This document shows positions 22,332 to 33,055 of a stretch of 64,000 bases of DNA, piece after piece; position 1 is the stretch's first letter, and the number at the start of each line of letters is the position of its first letter. The notes under the pieces were generated by a model, which saw only the letters and a list, made by a program, of their open reading frames with translations, did not search any database and was not told the DNA's origin. Source of the stretch: Adiantum capillus-veneris (lineage: Eukaryota > Streptophyta > Polypodiopsida > Polypodiales > Pteridaceae); assembly GCA_014529385.2 (NCBI GenBank), contig CM043962.1, positions 50,999,405-51,063,404 on the forward strand, written 5' to 3'. The position numbers and the translations under genes are program-made.

Positions 22332-22649
22332 TTTTTTCCACTCACTTTACATGGAATAGATATATTCATGATTTTGTGTTGGAAATGCTTTCAGGAATTT
22401 TCAGCCATGGAGATTCTTGAAGAAGAAGAAGCATGACTCTCGACGAAGTTGAAGCATTGAAGGAGCCACAGAAGACTTTGTGTTGCTTTCGGCGCGGCCC
22501 AAAGAAGTAAGCATTGCAGACCTTTATGAAGTTCAAGTACTGCACGACTCACACATCAGAGTGGGCCGGCGAAGAGTCCCTTCCAGGATTCGGGATGCTA
22601 TTGGCGATCTCCCTCGACGCCATACAGTTCGGTACCAGTACCTCACTTT
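22332..22649 (+). other. Element C 3' region before the polypurine tract
   Basis: A frame at 22480-22680 reads HDSHIRVGRRRVPSRIRDA and ends RYQYLTLKRRG, like the tail following integrase in some gypsy elements, but no domain can be named. It is probably untranslated or a relic. Confidence 0.4.
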
Positions 22650-22662
22650 GAAAAGGAGGGGA

Positions 22663-23762
22663 TGTCACGTGACACATCCAACGCTATGTGTCCGTGGACA
22701 AGCTACAGCACGACAAGGGTTCAATCAGTCCAGTCAATCTAGATTTAGAAGTGTTCTGGCACTTTTGTGAGTCTGTTCGCAGACCATGCATGCCCAGGCA
22801 CTTAATGTAGATGCATATCCTCTGGTTGCACACAACATGATCATAAGCATTCGCATCAGAATCCTTCAGGGGAATTTTCCAGTGTATTTTACTTATTTTC
22901 CCTATTTTTGACATTTTTCACTTATTATTTGTAAGAGACTTTTGTTGGAAAGTAGGTAGGGCAAATTGAGTAAGTTTGTATATAAGCAAACTTAGGCTAG
23001 CACTATTCGGCAGACATCAGGCATTTACGTGCAACAGGCCCTCTGAAGACACTTCTCAGCAAGACCAACCCTTGGCGATTTCAGCCCCTGGCGTTTTCCC
23101 TCCAATCAAGTCCCTCTTAGCCCTAGCGTTTTTCATCAAGCAACCATCGCCAGACAAACTCAGCCCTAGCGTTTCCAGAACCCCAAATGGCCCCCCTTTG
23201 CATGGCGTTTTCAGTAGATAAAGCATCAACAGATTTCAGCAATGAAGACCAGTAAAACCAGCGAATTTCAGCCATCAAACATCAGCCCACATCTGCGTTT
23301 TTGGTTCCCGCCATTTGCAGCCATTAGCGTTTTTGGGACAGCAGCAGATTTGCATCAGATTTCAGCCAATAGCGTTTTTGGACAATAGATAAAGAGCATC
23401 AGATTTCAGCCCTTCGATCGGTCTCGTCATCCCCGTCGTCGACATCGATCCAGCCTAGACTTGCATCAGTCACATGCATTCACTTTGTACCAGTTCGTGC
23501 AATCAATCGTAGACCACTTTCGCCAACGAGAGTGGGGCCTTCGGAGGAGGGTTTTACGTCTTTGGTGTCGTATTTCTCTTCTCTCTCTATCTCTCAGTCT
23601 CATACACTTTCTCGCACTGTGTCCATTCACTTTGTGTGTCCATTGCACTCTCTCATTAAGAATGGAAGGCTCTCCCTTCCATAAGAACAAAAAGGAACCT
23701 TGAGCACATTATGGAGCACTCATCTTGAGCAAAGTTCAACATTCATTCCACTGCACCTAACA
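22663..23762 (+). repeat. 3' LTR of element C (1100 bp)
   Basis: Begins with the perfect 12-bp palindrome TGTCACGTGACA and ends CACCTAACA. It contains several copies of AGCGTTTTT and CCTAGCGTTT-like phrases. It is followed by the intron of the E2 gene, whose first visible exon starts 276 bp further on. Confidence 0.92.
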
Positions 23763-24038
23763 TTATTGTATCTGTGTCAATAACATCCATGTTAACATGG
23801 GAGACATGTATAATGTCCAGCCCACTAACCTTGTCCAGCAGGTGTAAAACATCCATTTATCGAATAGTAATGTATTAGTGAAGATTAACCCGCATCAATG
23901 GTGTTTTAATCAATCGTCTTCTTGATATTTTTTTATCAATTGCTTTAGTGCAATTTAGCTGATAATATGTGACATGTTTATAGTCAGGAAAGTTCTGGAA
24001 GACTTTGATCTCTATAACTTGTTGCCTGTTTTTGATAG
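23763..24038 (+). other. E2 gene intron, 3' part
   Basis: Sequence between the element C 3' LTR and the first visible E2 exon, ending in a T-rich stretch and TTTGATAG as a 3' splice site. No exon was seen. Confidence 0.6.
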
Positions 24039-25346
24039 GAGGGATATTTTCACTGCGCTTAACATTTGGAGAACATTATCCTGAAAAGCCACCTCGGGTT
24101 CGTTTCACATCAGAAGTGTTTCATCCAAATGGTAGATGTGTTGTAATTTCTGAAGTTTTGACACGTAGCACAATTTATGACCAACGACTTCTAAAAAGTT
24201 TTCTATGGTCAATTGCTGTGTTGCTGAGCTTTGCTGCAGTGTACAGTGATGGCACGTTATGTATGGATATCATTCAGGATGCTTGGTCTCCCTGTCATAA
24301 TGTGTCGACCATTTTAACTTCTATCCAGGTATCTCCATCTCTCGTTATCGTGAAGCCAGATCAACTTGTGTAGTTTAAAGGGGATACTTCGAAAGCAAAC
24401 TGTTGTTTTGGATTTTGAATTTGAAAATGTTGGTTTTCAGTCTTTATTGACAGACCCTAATCCAGCAAGCCCGGCAAATCCAGAAGCGGCACATCTTTTT
24501 CAAAGCGACATGCAGCTTTACAACAGGTGTGTTTTCACCCTTCTTATTATTGTTTATTGTAATAAGCTCAGTCGTGTATGTGTCGTAGTCAAGTCTGGAG
24601 GATTTAGGATTACCTATCCTCAACTGCGTTAAGTAAAACAACCCTTTCTAATTGCATCCACCCCAGGAAAAACTGCCTACGTCAATTTACATAGTGACAT
24701 TAAGTTGCTTTAATATTTTTGCAATTCAAAGGGAGTCTTTGACATCACAGCTTTTTGCTTCTCATACCACCAATGTGCTTGCCATGCCATTGTCTATAAC
24801 TTGGGCAGATGGGAAGCAGCCTCTAGGCTCTAGATTACGGGGCCAACCAAAGAGGAGTTGAGCTCATAAGCTCATCAAGTGGCAAGGCCAACAGGCTGTG
24901 CCCCCTCGTCCACGATACACAATGGCATGTCGGCAGCATCAACAGGCTCTGATACTTTTGTTAGATTGGAGAGGTCTCAATTTTTACGCTACTTGTGCAC
25001 TCTTCCACTGAGTGGACTATCTATCTCACTGCCTCTTACTATTCCATCATTAAATATGAGAAAATGTGAATAAATTTTAGGGCGCTCGTTCCTCTTGGAT
25101 ATATTAAACCCTTCAATTCCCGCTTTCCACTCTATTCCTTACAGCTTGTTGAGTAGATCAACTGTGCCCAAGGCAGTAGCTCTTGCAGCAGTGATGTCTT
25201 TTCTGAGAGTCCACTACTAGGAGCATAGATAGTCGTAGATTCACAGAGGATTGAAAAAAGAGAGAAAATCGCAGTCTGACAATGGATATGATTTCTACAG
25301 GCGAGTGCGGCAGTGTGTGCGGAAGACACTGGACGCATGCTGCTGA
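24039..25346 (+). CDS. UBC2-like: Ubiquitin-conjugating enzyme E2, RAD6/UBC2 class, last four coding exons
   Basis: Transfers ubiquitin from E1 to substrates, usually with a RING E3. Exons: 24039-24131, 24240-24328, 24441-24526, 25301-25346; all introns are GT..AG and the phases fit without a shift. The product starts GIFSLRLTFGEHYPEKPP, then VRFTSEVFHPN (the HPN motif of the E2 fold, 24122-24130), VYSDGTLCMDIIQDAWSP with the catalytic Cys at 24260-24262, TILTSIQSLL, DPNPASPANPEAA and LYNRRVRQCVRKTLDACC before TGA (25344-25346). That is about 105 of an expected ~150 residues; the N-terminal helix and the first strands are missing. The 24039 exon begins in phase 1 after an AG, so a 5' exon ending in G is expected upstream, but I find none in the window. 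The region upstream is retrotransposon. An active gene with a giant intron or a 5'-truncated copy are both possible. Confidence 0.9.
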
Positions 25347-25968
25347 CAAACGTTGTCTGTGCTCACTTCTACCGTTATGTTCTCAAGTGTTCAGCATGCC
25401 TTTGAGGCTTTGGAAATGTGTGTGTACAGTTCTATGGTGAAGCCGACACGTAGCTGGGTTTTCTGTGTGGTTTATCATAGGGACCAGTGTGTAGTAGAAT
25501 CTCTTATATGGGAAGTTGCTTGATCAAGAAGGCATTGGTTTTGTACATTCTTGTTGAAAGCAAAGTTTGGACTGTACATTTTCAATATATACTTTTCATT
25601 GTTGTGGTTACAAAAGGCATTAAACAAGGAAAGCATTGGCACAAGTGAGTACTGGTGTTTTGCCAGTGCTTTTGTTACAGTGATTGTATTGGGTTAAGAG
25701 AGCCAATGGTCAAGAATGTCACAACGCATGTGATTATCCGATCTTATGCAGCCTTTTACCTTTCTATGTTAGTTCAATTTTACACCCCAAGGAAAGCCTC
25801 AATGTGGTAAATTGCATGGCTAGTAATGATCAGTGCTGTGTTAGGCCTTGTTTTTTTCGATATACTCATTACCTGAGAGGACCCCTTAACAGAGTGATTT
25901 ACCTCGATCTGACCTGTTTTGTTGCCTACAATAAGGCAGTTTTTTAGTCTATACATGTTTTTGGAATG

Positions 25969-25969
<1 letters not shown>
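25347..25969 (+). other. E2 gene 3' flank
   Basis: Probable 3' UTR and downstream sequence. A-rich patches such as CAATATATAC near 25583 could serve plant polyadenylation. No further gene was seen. Confidence 0.45.

Positions 25970-26020
<51 letters not shown>
25970..26020. repeat. (CT)n microsatellite, 51 bp
   Basis: Uninterrupted CT repeat about 620 bp downstream of the E2 stop codon. Confidence 0.97.
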
Positions 26021-26025
<5 letters not shown>

Positions 26026-26048
26026 CTCGTCGGCTAGATCTTTAAGGT

Positions 26049-26132
26049 CTCTTGGGATAGTTTCCTACGACGTTAAAACTCTCCTTCTTCTTCTTCTTCT
26101 CTCTCTCGGGATAGTTTCCTACGACGTTAAAA
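26049..26132. repeat. Tandem duplication with CTT-repeat tail
   Basis: The phrase GGGATAGTTTCCTACGACGT occurs twice, at about 26052 and 26108, each followed by TAAAA and a run of CTT triplets. Confidence 0.85.
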
Positions 26133-28100
26133 TACTCTTCTTCTTCTTCACCCAGCCACCCACTTATTCCTTCATTCGTTCATTCTTATGGTAAGAAGAA
26201 ATTAGCATAGCATAGGAAAGCTAAAGAGAGAGTTCTGGCTCAATGAGAAATTATATATGGTTCATGTATGATGCTGTATCAATAGAGCTTTCACGGAGGC
26301 CTTCAACACTAGTTCTCTAATTGGACACAAAAGTGTCTTGGGACACTTGAGAGTGTCATTTTCCCCACCAAGTTGTTTTATTTATGATTAGAAACACATT
26401 TGCATGCTTTGCTCATAGTCTATGTGGGTTATGAGGTGAAAAAAGCAAATTTTGTGTGTCAAAATAGATTATGTATTACGCATGGTATTAAGAGTGGTGA
26501 GAAGTTTGAAATTGAAAATTTGAAGTTATTTTGTCAAAAAAAGTACATAAATTGCTTGGAACTTGATGAAAATGCATCTATGTAAAGTCTAGTTAATGGA
26601 TATTAGCCAAATAAGTTAAAAAATCAACTCTAAAGTTCTAGTTCCAGTGTTGATGTTGAAGTTACAAATAGAAACTTGTAAGATTGAAAGTGTTGAGAGA
26701 GGTAAATTTTGAGCTTCTAAAGCTCTTTTGAAGATGGTTATAATGTATTAGTTAAAGATCTTGAGTTGCATGTTAAACTTGACAAATCACATGTTTTAGC
26801 TTAGTGGTCAAATTAGTGCACCGAACCAAACCAAACTTGATAGGGGGCATAGCAAGGACCTATAGAACATATCCAAAGATCTAGATGACCATTTGACTCG
26901 GGTTGGAGGGGTTTATAGATAATAAGCTAAAATTTGGCTTGGAGTTGGAATTGAGTTCCGACTTCATAGAAGGCTTCTCCATAGGTGTCATAAGCGATAG
27001 ATTTGAGTGGAACAAAAGTAAAAGTTTGATTGGGACTCCAAACTCAAGAAACTCGCTTACATGACTACAAACTGTCATTTTTAGGCCATGGCTTCAAAAT
27101 TGCTCCAAAAGGAACCAAATTGGGCAGGGCAACACTACATGAAAATGGGACACTACCACAAGCTTTGATGTAGGTAAAGTGGCCATCATCAAGCATTGAA
27201 AGTAAAATTTTCAAAGTTAGAAGACCAAATATAGAGAACGACTTGAGGAGGAAAAATCATTTCAAACTAGGGCTAAAAGTTATTTACTAGGCCTGTAGGA
27301 CATGTGTGTATCATTAAATGTTGAATTGGCTCAATTTTTACAAGGGATAATAAGCGCGTTTATCATCACTAGACTCTAAACACGACTCAGAACACCTCAC
27401 TTGGCATTTTTTTCATCGTGCATCTTATCTATATGTTGTATCAAGGCCCTGAAACCTTACTCATAAAAAATTACCCTTATCATGCTCACATAATTTTAAA
27501 AAACATATGAAAGCTTTTATCTTCCAAAATCTAGTTTAAGGGAACTACTTCAAATCTCAAATTGTGCAAAGTCACATTTAAGGCATGGGAACATCATGTA
27601 CAACCACCCCATGCCAAGAAAATGCAAAAAAGATCACATGGTAATGTACTTATCTACTGATGCCAAATGAAGTCAAATTTGCAAATTCTTACCAACCATC
27701 AATTTCACCATGTCATCACAAACTTGCACAACCATCTTGGAATAATTTGGACACTTTAAGAATTTGCACCAACACTAGTCATTTTCAAAAGCCTTCTTGA
27801 CCCCAATTATATATTTTTGCATTTTTTCAAGATCCAAATTCTATATATTTTTTTAATGCCTAAATCCATGTGTATAGCCAAAACCCAATTTTGGGGCTAA
27901 AATCATGTCTTAGATAATAAGCGCACTTATTATCTTATATGCAATTTTTTTGCTAGTTTGACTTTTTGATGATTGCATGTTGTTTTTATGGGCCAAAGTA
28001 GTAATAATTTAGGTTCAGTCTTGATATTGATCTATTATAGTTGAATCGGGACTCGGTAAGAGATTTTTCACTCTGAAACACACTTAGTACTAGTTTATGG
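26133..28100. other. AT-rich intergenic, no gene; recurring GATAATAAG palindromes
   Basis: No protein family is seen. A palindromic motif, GATAATAAG-CGCA-CTTATTATC, lies at 27913-27934, with imperfect relatives at 27346-27367 and about 26917. Likely decayed transposon sequence. Confidence 0.5.
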
Positions 28101-29373
28101 AGTAATGGCTTCACAATCAATGCACAACTTGTTTGCAACTCCAAAGAAGAAGACCTAAAAGTAGAAGCTTCTAGAGCTTCCAAAATATCAATTAAAGGAA
28201 AATCCCATAAGAGAAACAAAGAAAACATTTGCAAGAGATCTATTAGAGGAAAGTCATGTGCCCCTATTCCATGACCACTTCCGAAGTGCAAACAACCAAG
28301 CCATAGAGCTCCAAATGATGCTCAAGGACATATACAATGTGTCACAAACTCCAGAGCTTCAAGAGGCCCACAGAAGGCTCGGCCTTCTACCATTCTATTA
28401 GATGGAGCTTTGTGGAGTTGACCTTCAGAGAGCTTATGAATTATTGAGCTCTGTTATGGAAGATGGTATGGCCCAAATTTTTGACTCTACCAGCCAAGCA
28501 ATAGAAGTGAATATATATCCAAAGAGATTGTTGCTGAAGCCTAAAGTTGCCAACAGAAGGAGTCTATGGGATCGAAAGAGAAAAAGAGAACGGGGGAGTT
28601 TACTTGCAATACCATTGTGGGCCTTGGCCATTTTTCAAGACATGATCCATCAGCCCGTAGAGGACCTATTCATCATCACTTACACTTTACATCCAAGAGA
28701 CTAGCAAGGTGCACATGCCCAAACCATGCGGTGGCATCAACATTCACTACTGCCCTATAGACAAAGTTACCAATGTAGATAGACCATGCCTTGTATGCTC
28801 AACACTGTGAAGAGTACCAAAAAATAAAGTGGAATCAGTTACTTGGGAGCACCAAAAGTTCTCACCAAAATTGCCTACCATGTAGTGTGTATGATAGAAA
28901 ATCTACCACCTGCTCCATATCAGAATACTTGATTGGTAGCCAATTTGAAGGATGATGAAGAAGAAGAGGATGAAGAAGAACCGCAACCACTCGTTAGAAG
29001 ATCCTAGAGGAAGTTAGTGCAGTAGGATATAATTGAGAGTGAAGAGGGTCCAATGGACCAACCTGAAAACTAATACTCAGAAGAAAGTGATGCGAACTTG
29101 GAAATCAAGCAAGAAAAGTAAAGAATTTCCAAAGGAAAGAAAAAAGTTGATGAACAACCTACAAAGAAAGTCCATGTACCACCCCTTGTTATTATTGAAG
29201 TATCAATATAGTGGGCAGCAAGCCTTGAAAGAAAAAAGGAAGCCTTTGATAGAGAAAGGGATTTGCAATGTGATTTTAAGGAGTTTTGGCAACCCAACCC
29301 TCCGATGAAGTTGAGAACCAAGAACCCACTCTACAAAGAAGGAATGGATCCTCTAGCAGAACTCGAGCGGATC

Positions 29374-29377
<4 letters not shown>

Positions 29378-29459
<82 letters not shown>
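29378..29459. repeat. (GA)n microsatellite inside family K copy 1
   Basis: 82 bp of uninterrupted GA directly after the codons for ELERIYG; it is absent from copy 2 at the corresponding place. Confidence 0.95.
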
Positions 29460-29462
<3 letters not shown>

Positions 29463-31641
29463 AAGAAGAGGTGGGCACCTCTAAAATGCTAGACACTTAT
29501 CACTGATTTACCACCTTCTCCAATCATTGAAAAATTCCAAGAAGATGCACCATCTCACAAAGAACTGAAGTTTGAAAACATAGGGAAACCCAAAAAGTAG
29601 AAAAGATAGAAGGACGAGTGCTTACCAAGCCAAGCACTACAAAAGCAATCGTGGAAGAGGACAAGAAATATGAGAAGAAGGATGAAGACCAAACAAAAGA
29701 CATGCAAGATTTTACCCAAAAAATGGAGCTTCAAGAGGACCAAAATGTGTCAACCCCCAAAAAGACACAACATCAGTTGAAATAGTGCAAGAGGAAGTAA
29801 AGCACATATACCGCAAGAGGATCATCATGAGGAGGCTAGTATCTCCCAAACTGCCAACATCCAAGAAAATAAGAGTATGCATAATTTACACACCACATTA
29901 TGGAGAAAATGAAGACTTTAGTCTATGCTAAAGAAGACAAGATCAAGTAGGTCGAGGTCCACACTTGCACTTAACTGCCTAAATAGGTGTGGCAAATGCA
30001 TGTGTAGAAGAGTATAGCAATTTGTACAAGCAATCCCAAGCGGAGTTTTCCAGTCTGAAAGAAGTTAGTACCAAGCACCTGGCAGGAACTACAACAAATG
30101 ACCACTTTGGTGGAGTAGTTGACGACTGCTAGTGAAGGACATGAAAAGAAGCTACAAGAAGTCAATGCCACTCTACTGGATACTAATGCTTATGCCCAAT
30201 GGCTATAGACCTAGTTGGAAGTTGCAAATCTCCAAGCAGTTGAAGCGAGACTCAAAGATCAAAGTAAGATGCTAGAGAAACTAAAGGCCAACCCAATGGT
30301 ACTCACACTACATGAGTCTAACCTGGCATATCAGGCCATGTAAAAGAGGAGCGAAGACTTAGAGACAAAGCTTAAATTGGAACAAATGCAAAGAAGGGAG
30401 CTCTCACTCTCCTTCATGACCAAGGAGGAAGCATATCAGAAGTAGATAGCTGAATTGCAAGTGGCCCTAGCAGTGGCTCATGATTAATTGAAGGTCAAGA
30501 AAAAAGCATCAAAAGAAGATGTGCCTGAATTAGTGTCATTGGAGACTGAGGCACTACAATTATTATAGCTTGAAGAAGAAATCTTGAGAAGAAATTGATA
30601 CCACTGCTACTCCCCCAAAGTCATCGACAGTAGAGGTCAAAGTGCAACAAGGACACATAGATAGCTTCACAGTTGAGGCCGAGAAAGCATTAAAGGTGAA
30701 CATAGAGGCAAAAATAGAAGATAAATGGAAAGAAGCTATGGAGTGGGAACAACACATTCTACACTCAACTAATGTTTCTTAGCTCACTTCCTAGAAAATC
30801 ATAGGAATGTGGCATTAGTAATCCCTCCCATATATATTGGTAAAGTATGAAATCTCAAAGTCAAGGAATGACTAGTGAAAGATAAAGATGCAGATACTGT
30901 GGATTCACATTCAGCTCAAAGAAAGTATTCGCTGAAGACGCATTTAAAATATATGATCATGTACACTCAAGCTCCACCGAAGATTTGAAAGGATTCGACA
31001 TTTTGTACAGTACTAGAGTCCATAGTTTGGGCATCCATGAACTGATCCTCAAGAAAAATCCTACATGGCTCAACTACCCTCGACTAAGTCCAAGAAAGAA
31101 CAAGGCAAAAGAATATTATATGCTCAAGACTCTCTTAGAGGCCATAAATATCTTCAAGAGGTTTCCAGATATATCATGTATCATATTCATTAAGATAGTC
31201 AAGATTCTCCTCACATGCATCTAGACGTTTCACCAGACTGAATAGACACATGTCCCATGCATGGAATTCTTAGAAGGTAATCAGGGACTTTGTTACGATC
31301 TATTAGATCAACCGCCCGATGCAGTGCTTTACGAACTATATGCTAGGGTCATGTTCTTACCATCCTATTATATGTAGACATTTGAAGAGACCTTCTACAC
31401 AAGGTTCTTCGCTTTCAAATCGAGAATCTTTGACCCCATGGTAGAAAACATTCGTGCCACGTTTGTGGCTACACATATTTGAAGCTCAACACTCCCATAG
31501 ATTTGCAGTTCCTAGCCGAAGGAGATAAGAAGCTCAAAATCAAGAACTATGAAGCTCTTGAAGCCACAACAAAGCAACATACAATATGGAAACTAGAGCA
31601 TTGCCTTATCCCACGAAGCTCTGTTGTGGACGACCCAGGCT

Positions 31642-31654
31642 AGGAGGGGAGAAT
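31642..31654 (+). other. Polypurine tract after family K copy 1
   Basis: AGGAGGGGAGAAT directly precedes TGTTAGCTCTC, the classic junction of polypurine tract and 3' LTR. Confidence 0.6.
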
Positions 31655-32250
31655 TGTTAGCTCTCTAACTAACATTAGAGTCTACAACCAAAGTGAAAAA
31701 ATTTTATTCTCTTTTGGGCAATTTGGACGTCTATAGCCAAAATGTAATATTCTCTTTTGAGCAATCTAGATGTCTATAGCCGTAAGCCTTTGTAATCATT
31801 GTTTCTGAATTGAATTTGTAAATAATTATCTGATTATCAACAGACAAAGTTGGGCTACACACTTCCAGATGGTATCTATGAAATCCTAGGATGTAACAAA
31901 GTTAAAGACTACTCTGCTCATTTTTGACCCAAAACCTTTGGCTAAGGTATAAAAGTACATTTTTGTAAAACCTGAGAGAGTTCTTTTGGATAAGAAGTAG
32001 TATGACGTTTTTATGCAAAGAACTGTGTACTCTCTTGTTATCTTCTCTATCTTATAAATCCCTTGTGAAGTGTTTGTTTCAAGTGTTGTCTACTTTATCG
32101 TGTTCACAGGTAAGCTATTCGAGACATTGTACTTCTCTTGCGATAAAACTATGTTTTTGTTGCAGTAACCTTCTCTTAATCTACTCATAACTTAGGATTT
32201 ACATAATAAGACTACATTTTATCCATATGAAGGGTGTTGTGGCATCATTG
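31655..32250 (+). repeat. Putative 3' LTR of family K copy 1
   Basis: Starts TGTTAGCTC after the polypurine tract and carries a strong TATA box, TATAAAAG at 31948-31955. A 43-bp tandem duplication (ATTCTCTTTT..GTCTATAGCC at 31706-31738 and 31749-31781) lies in the presumed U3. The right end is not defined, and no matching 5' LTR was found, so this remains an inference. Confidence 0.4.
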
Positions 32251-33042
32251 CTAAGCTTTAGTGTGCATTCCGACCTAAAAATGGTTAGGTAAAATCCATC
32301 CTGTAGATAATAAGTGTACTTTTGGCAAGTGGCCAAAAGGGAAATTGAAGGCATGGGCATGCGTCTTTAGATGTTGCCTATCCATCCTATAAGTTTCATC
32401 TTGCTTTGGCATCGTTTGCTTGATGAATCGATTGGATTTACTTGCTATCTCATAGTTAGCGTTTGTTGTTTTGATGTGTAGTTGAATGAAGTTTTGAGTA
32501 GAAAGGGATTGAGTGTGCTTTTTGAGAGTCTGACGACCTCTCATAGCCTCCATGCATTAGTGGAGTCGACTTTGTCCCACGGTATGACATTTATGTTCTG
32601 GTATTGACTATCACTACAATAAGATAGCGAGGCTTGGCATTCAAGAAGCTCCACCATAATGCAATTCTGAAAATCGAATTTGGTTCGATTTGGATTATTA
32701 AATCAAGAGAAAAATGAATTACAAGTTGTAGTTGAGTAGTTGCTTATACAATCATACGTACATAGAGCTCTTCAAACTCAAAAGATAAGGTCACAATGGT
32801 GTGTTCAAACTAAGGTTTTTGACTTTTATACCTAGGGATTTTCACAATGGCCAACGACCGGCTCACATGGCTTTGGGCTCATGATAAAACAATATAATTT
32901 AAAGTGTACAACTTTCAAATCAAAATTACATAAACTCAATTACAAGGCTTCTCAAAAAAAAAAAAGATAAATTACATAAAAAATGTGCTTGGATAAGGTT
33001 TGGTTGGCTAGAAGGGCACCCGTTAGCTGGATCAACCAAATA
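32251..33042 (-). repeat. Putative 3' LTR of family K copy 2
   Basis: Read on the minus strand, the polypurine-like GCTAGGAAGGGGTCAA (33058-33043) is followed by TATTTGG and, about 215 bp later, a TATAAAAG box (32830-32823). The layout mirrors copy 1. The left end is undefined, and TG has become TA if this is the LTR start. Confidence 0.35.
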
Positions 33043-33055
33043 TTGACCCCTTCCT

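Larger units (their letters stand above)
19079..23762 (+). mobile_element. Element C: Gag/protease-only LTR retrotransposon
   Basis: Truncated 5' LTR (19079-19425), initiator-Met primer site 19427-19438, gag with CCHC knuckle, protease-like domain, an acidic His/Asp-rich region, polypurine tract GAAAAGGAGGGGA (22650-22662) and full 3' LTR (22663-23762). The internal region is about 3.2 kb and has no recognisable RT, RNase H or integrase, so it would depend on another gypsy element. Two solo LTRs of this family (874, 50636) show it amplified. The 3' boundary is followed by TTATT; the partner target copy was lost with the 5' LTR end. Confidence 0.9.
28104..31654 (+). pseudogene. Family K copy 1: unrecognised coiled-coil ORF, decayed
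   Basis: A long region with one recoverable protein signature across frames. Parts that can be read: MASQSMHNLFATPKKKT (28104), LFHDHFRSANNQAIELQMML, MELCGVDLQRAYELLSSVME (28402), an acidic EEEEDEEE stretch (~28960), CDFKEFWQPNPPMKLRTKNP (~29265), a (GA)n tract, a coiled coil LETKLKLEQMQRRELSLSFM (~30360), and YARVMFLPSYYM near 31340. Many stops are TAG/TAA at places where Gln is expected. The same segments recur on the opposite strand at 33056-35786. A polypurine tract follows directly, so this is probably the Gag-like ORF of a retroelement without pol. No known domain is assigned. Confidence 0.55.
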
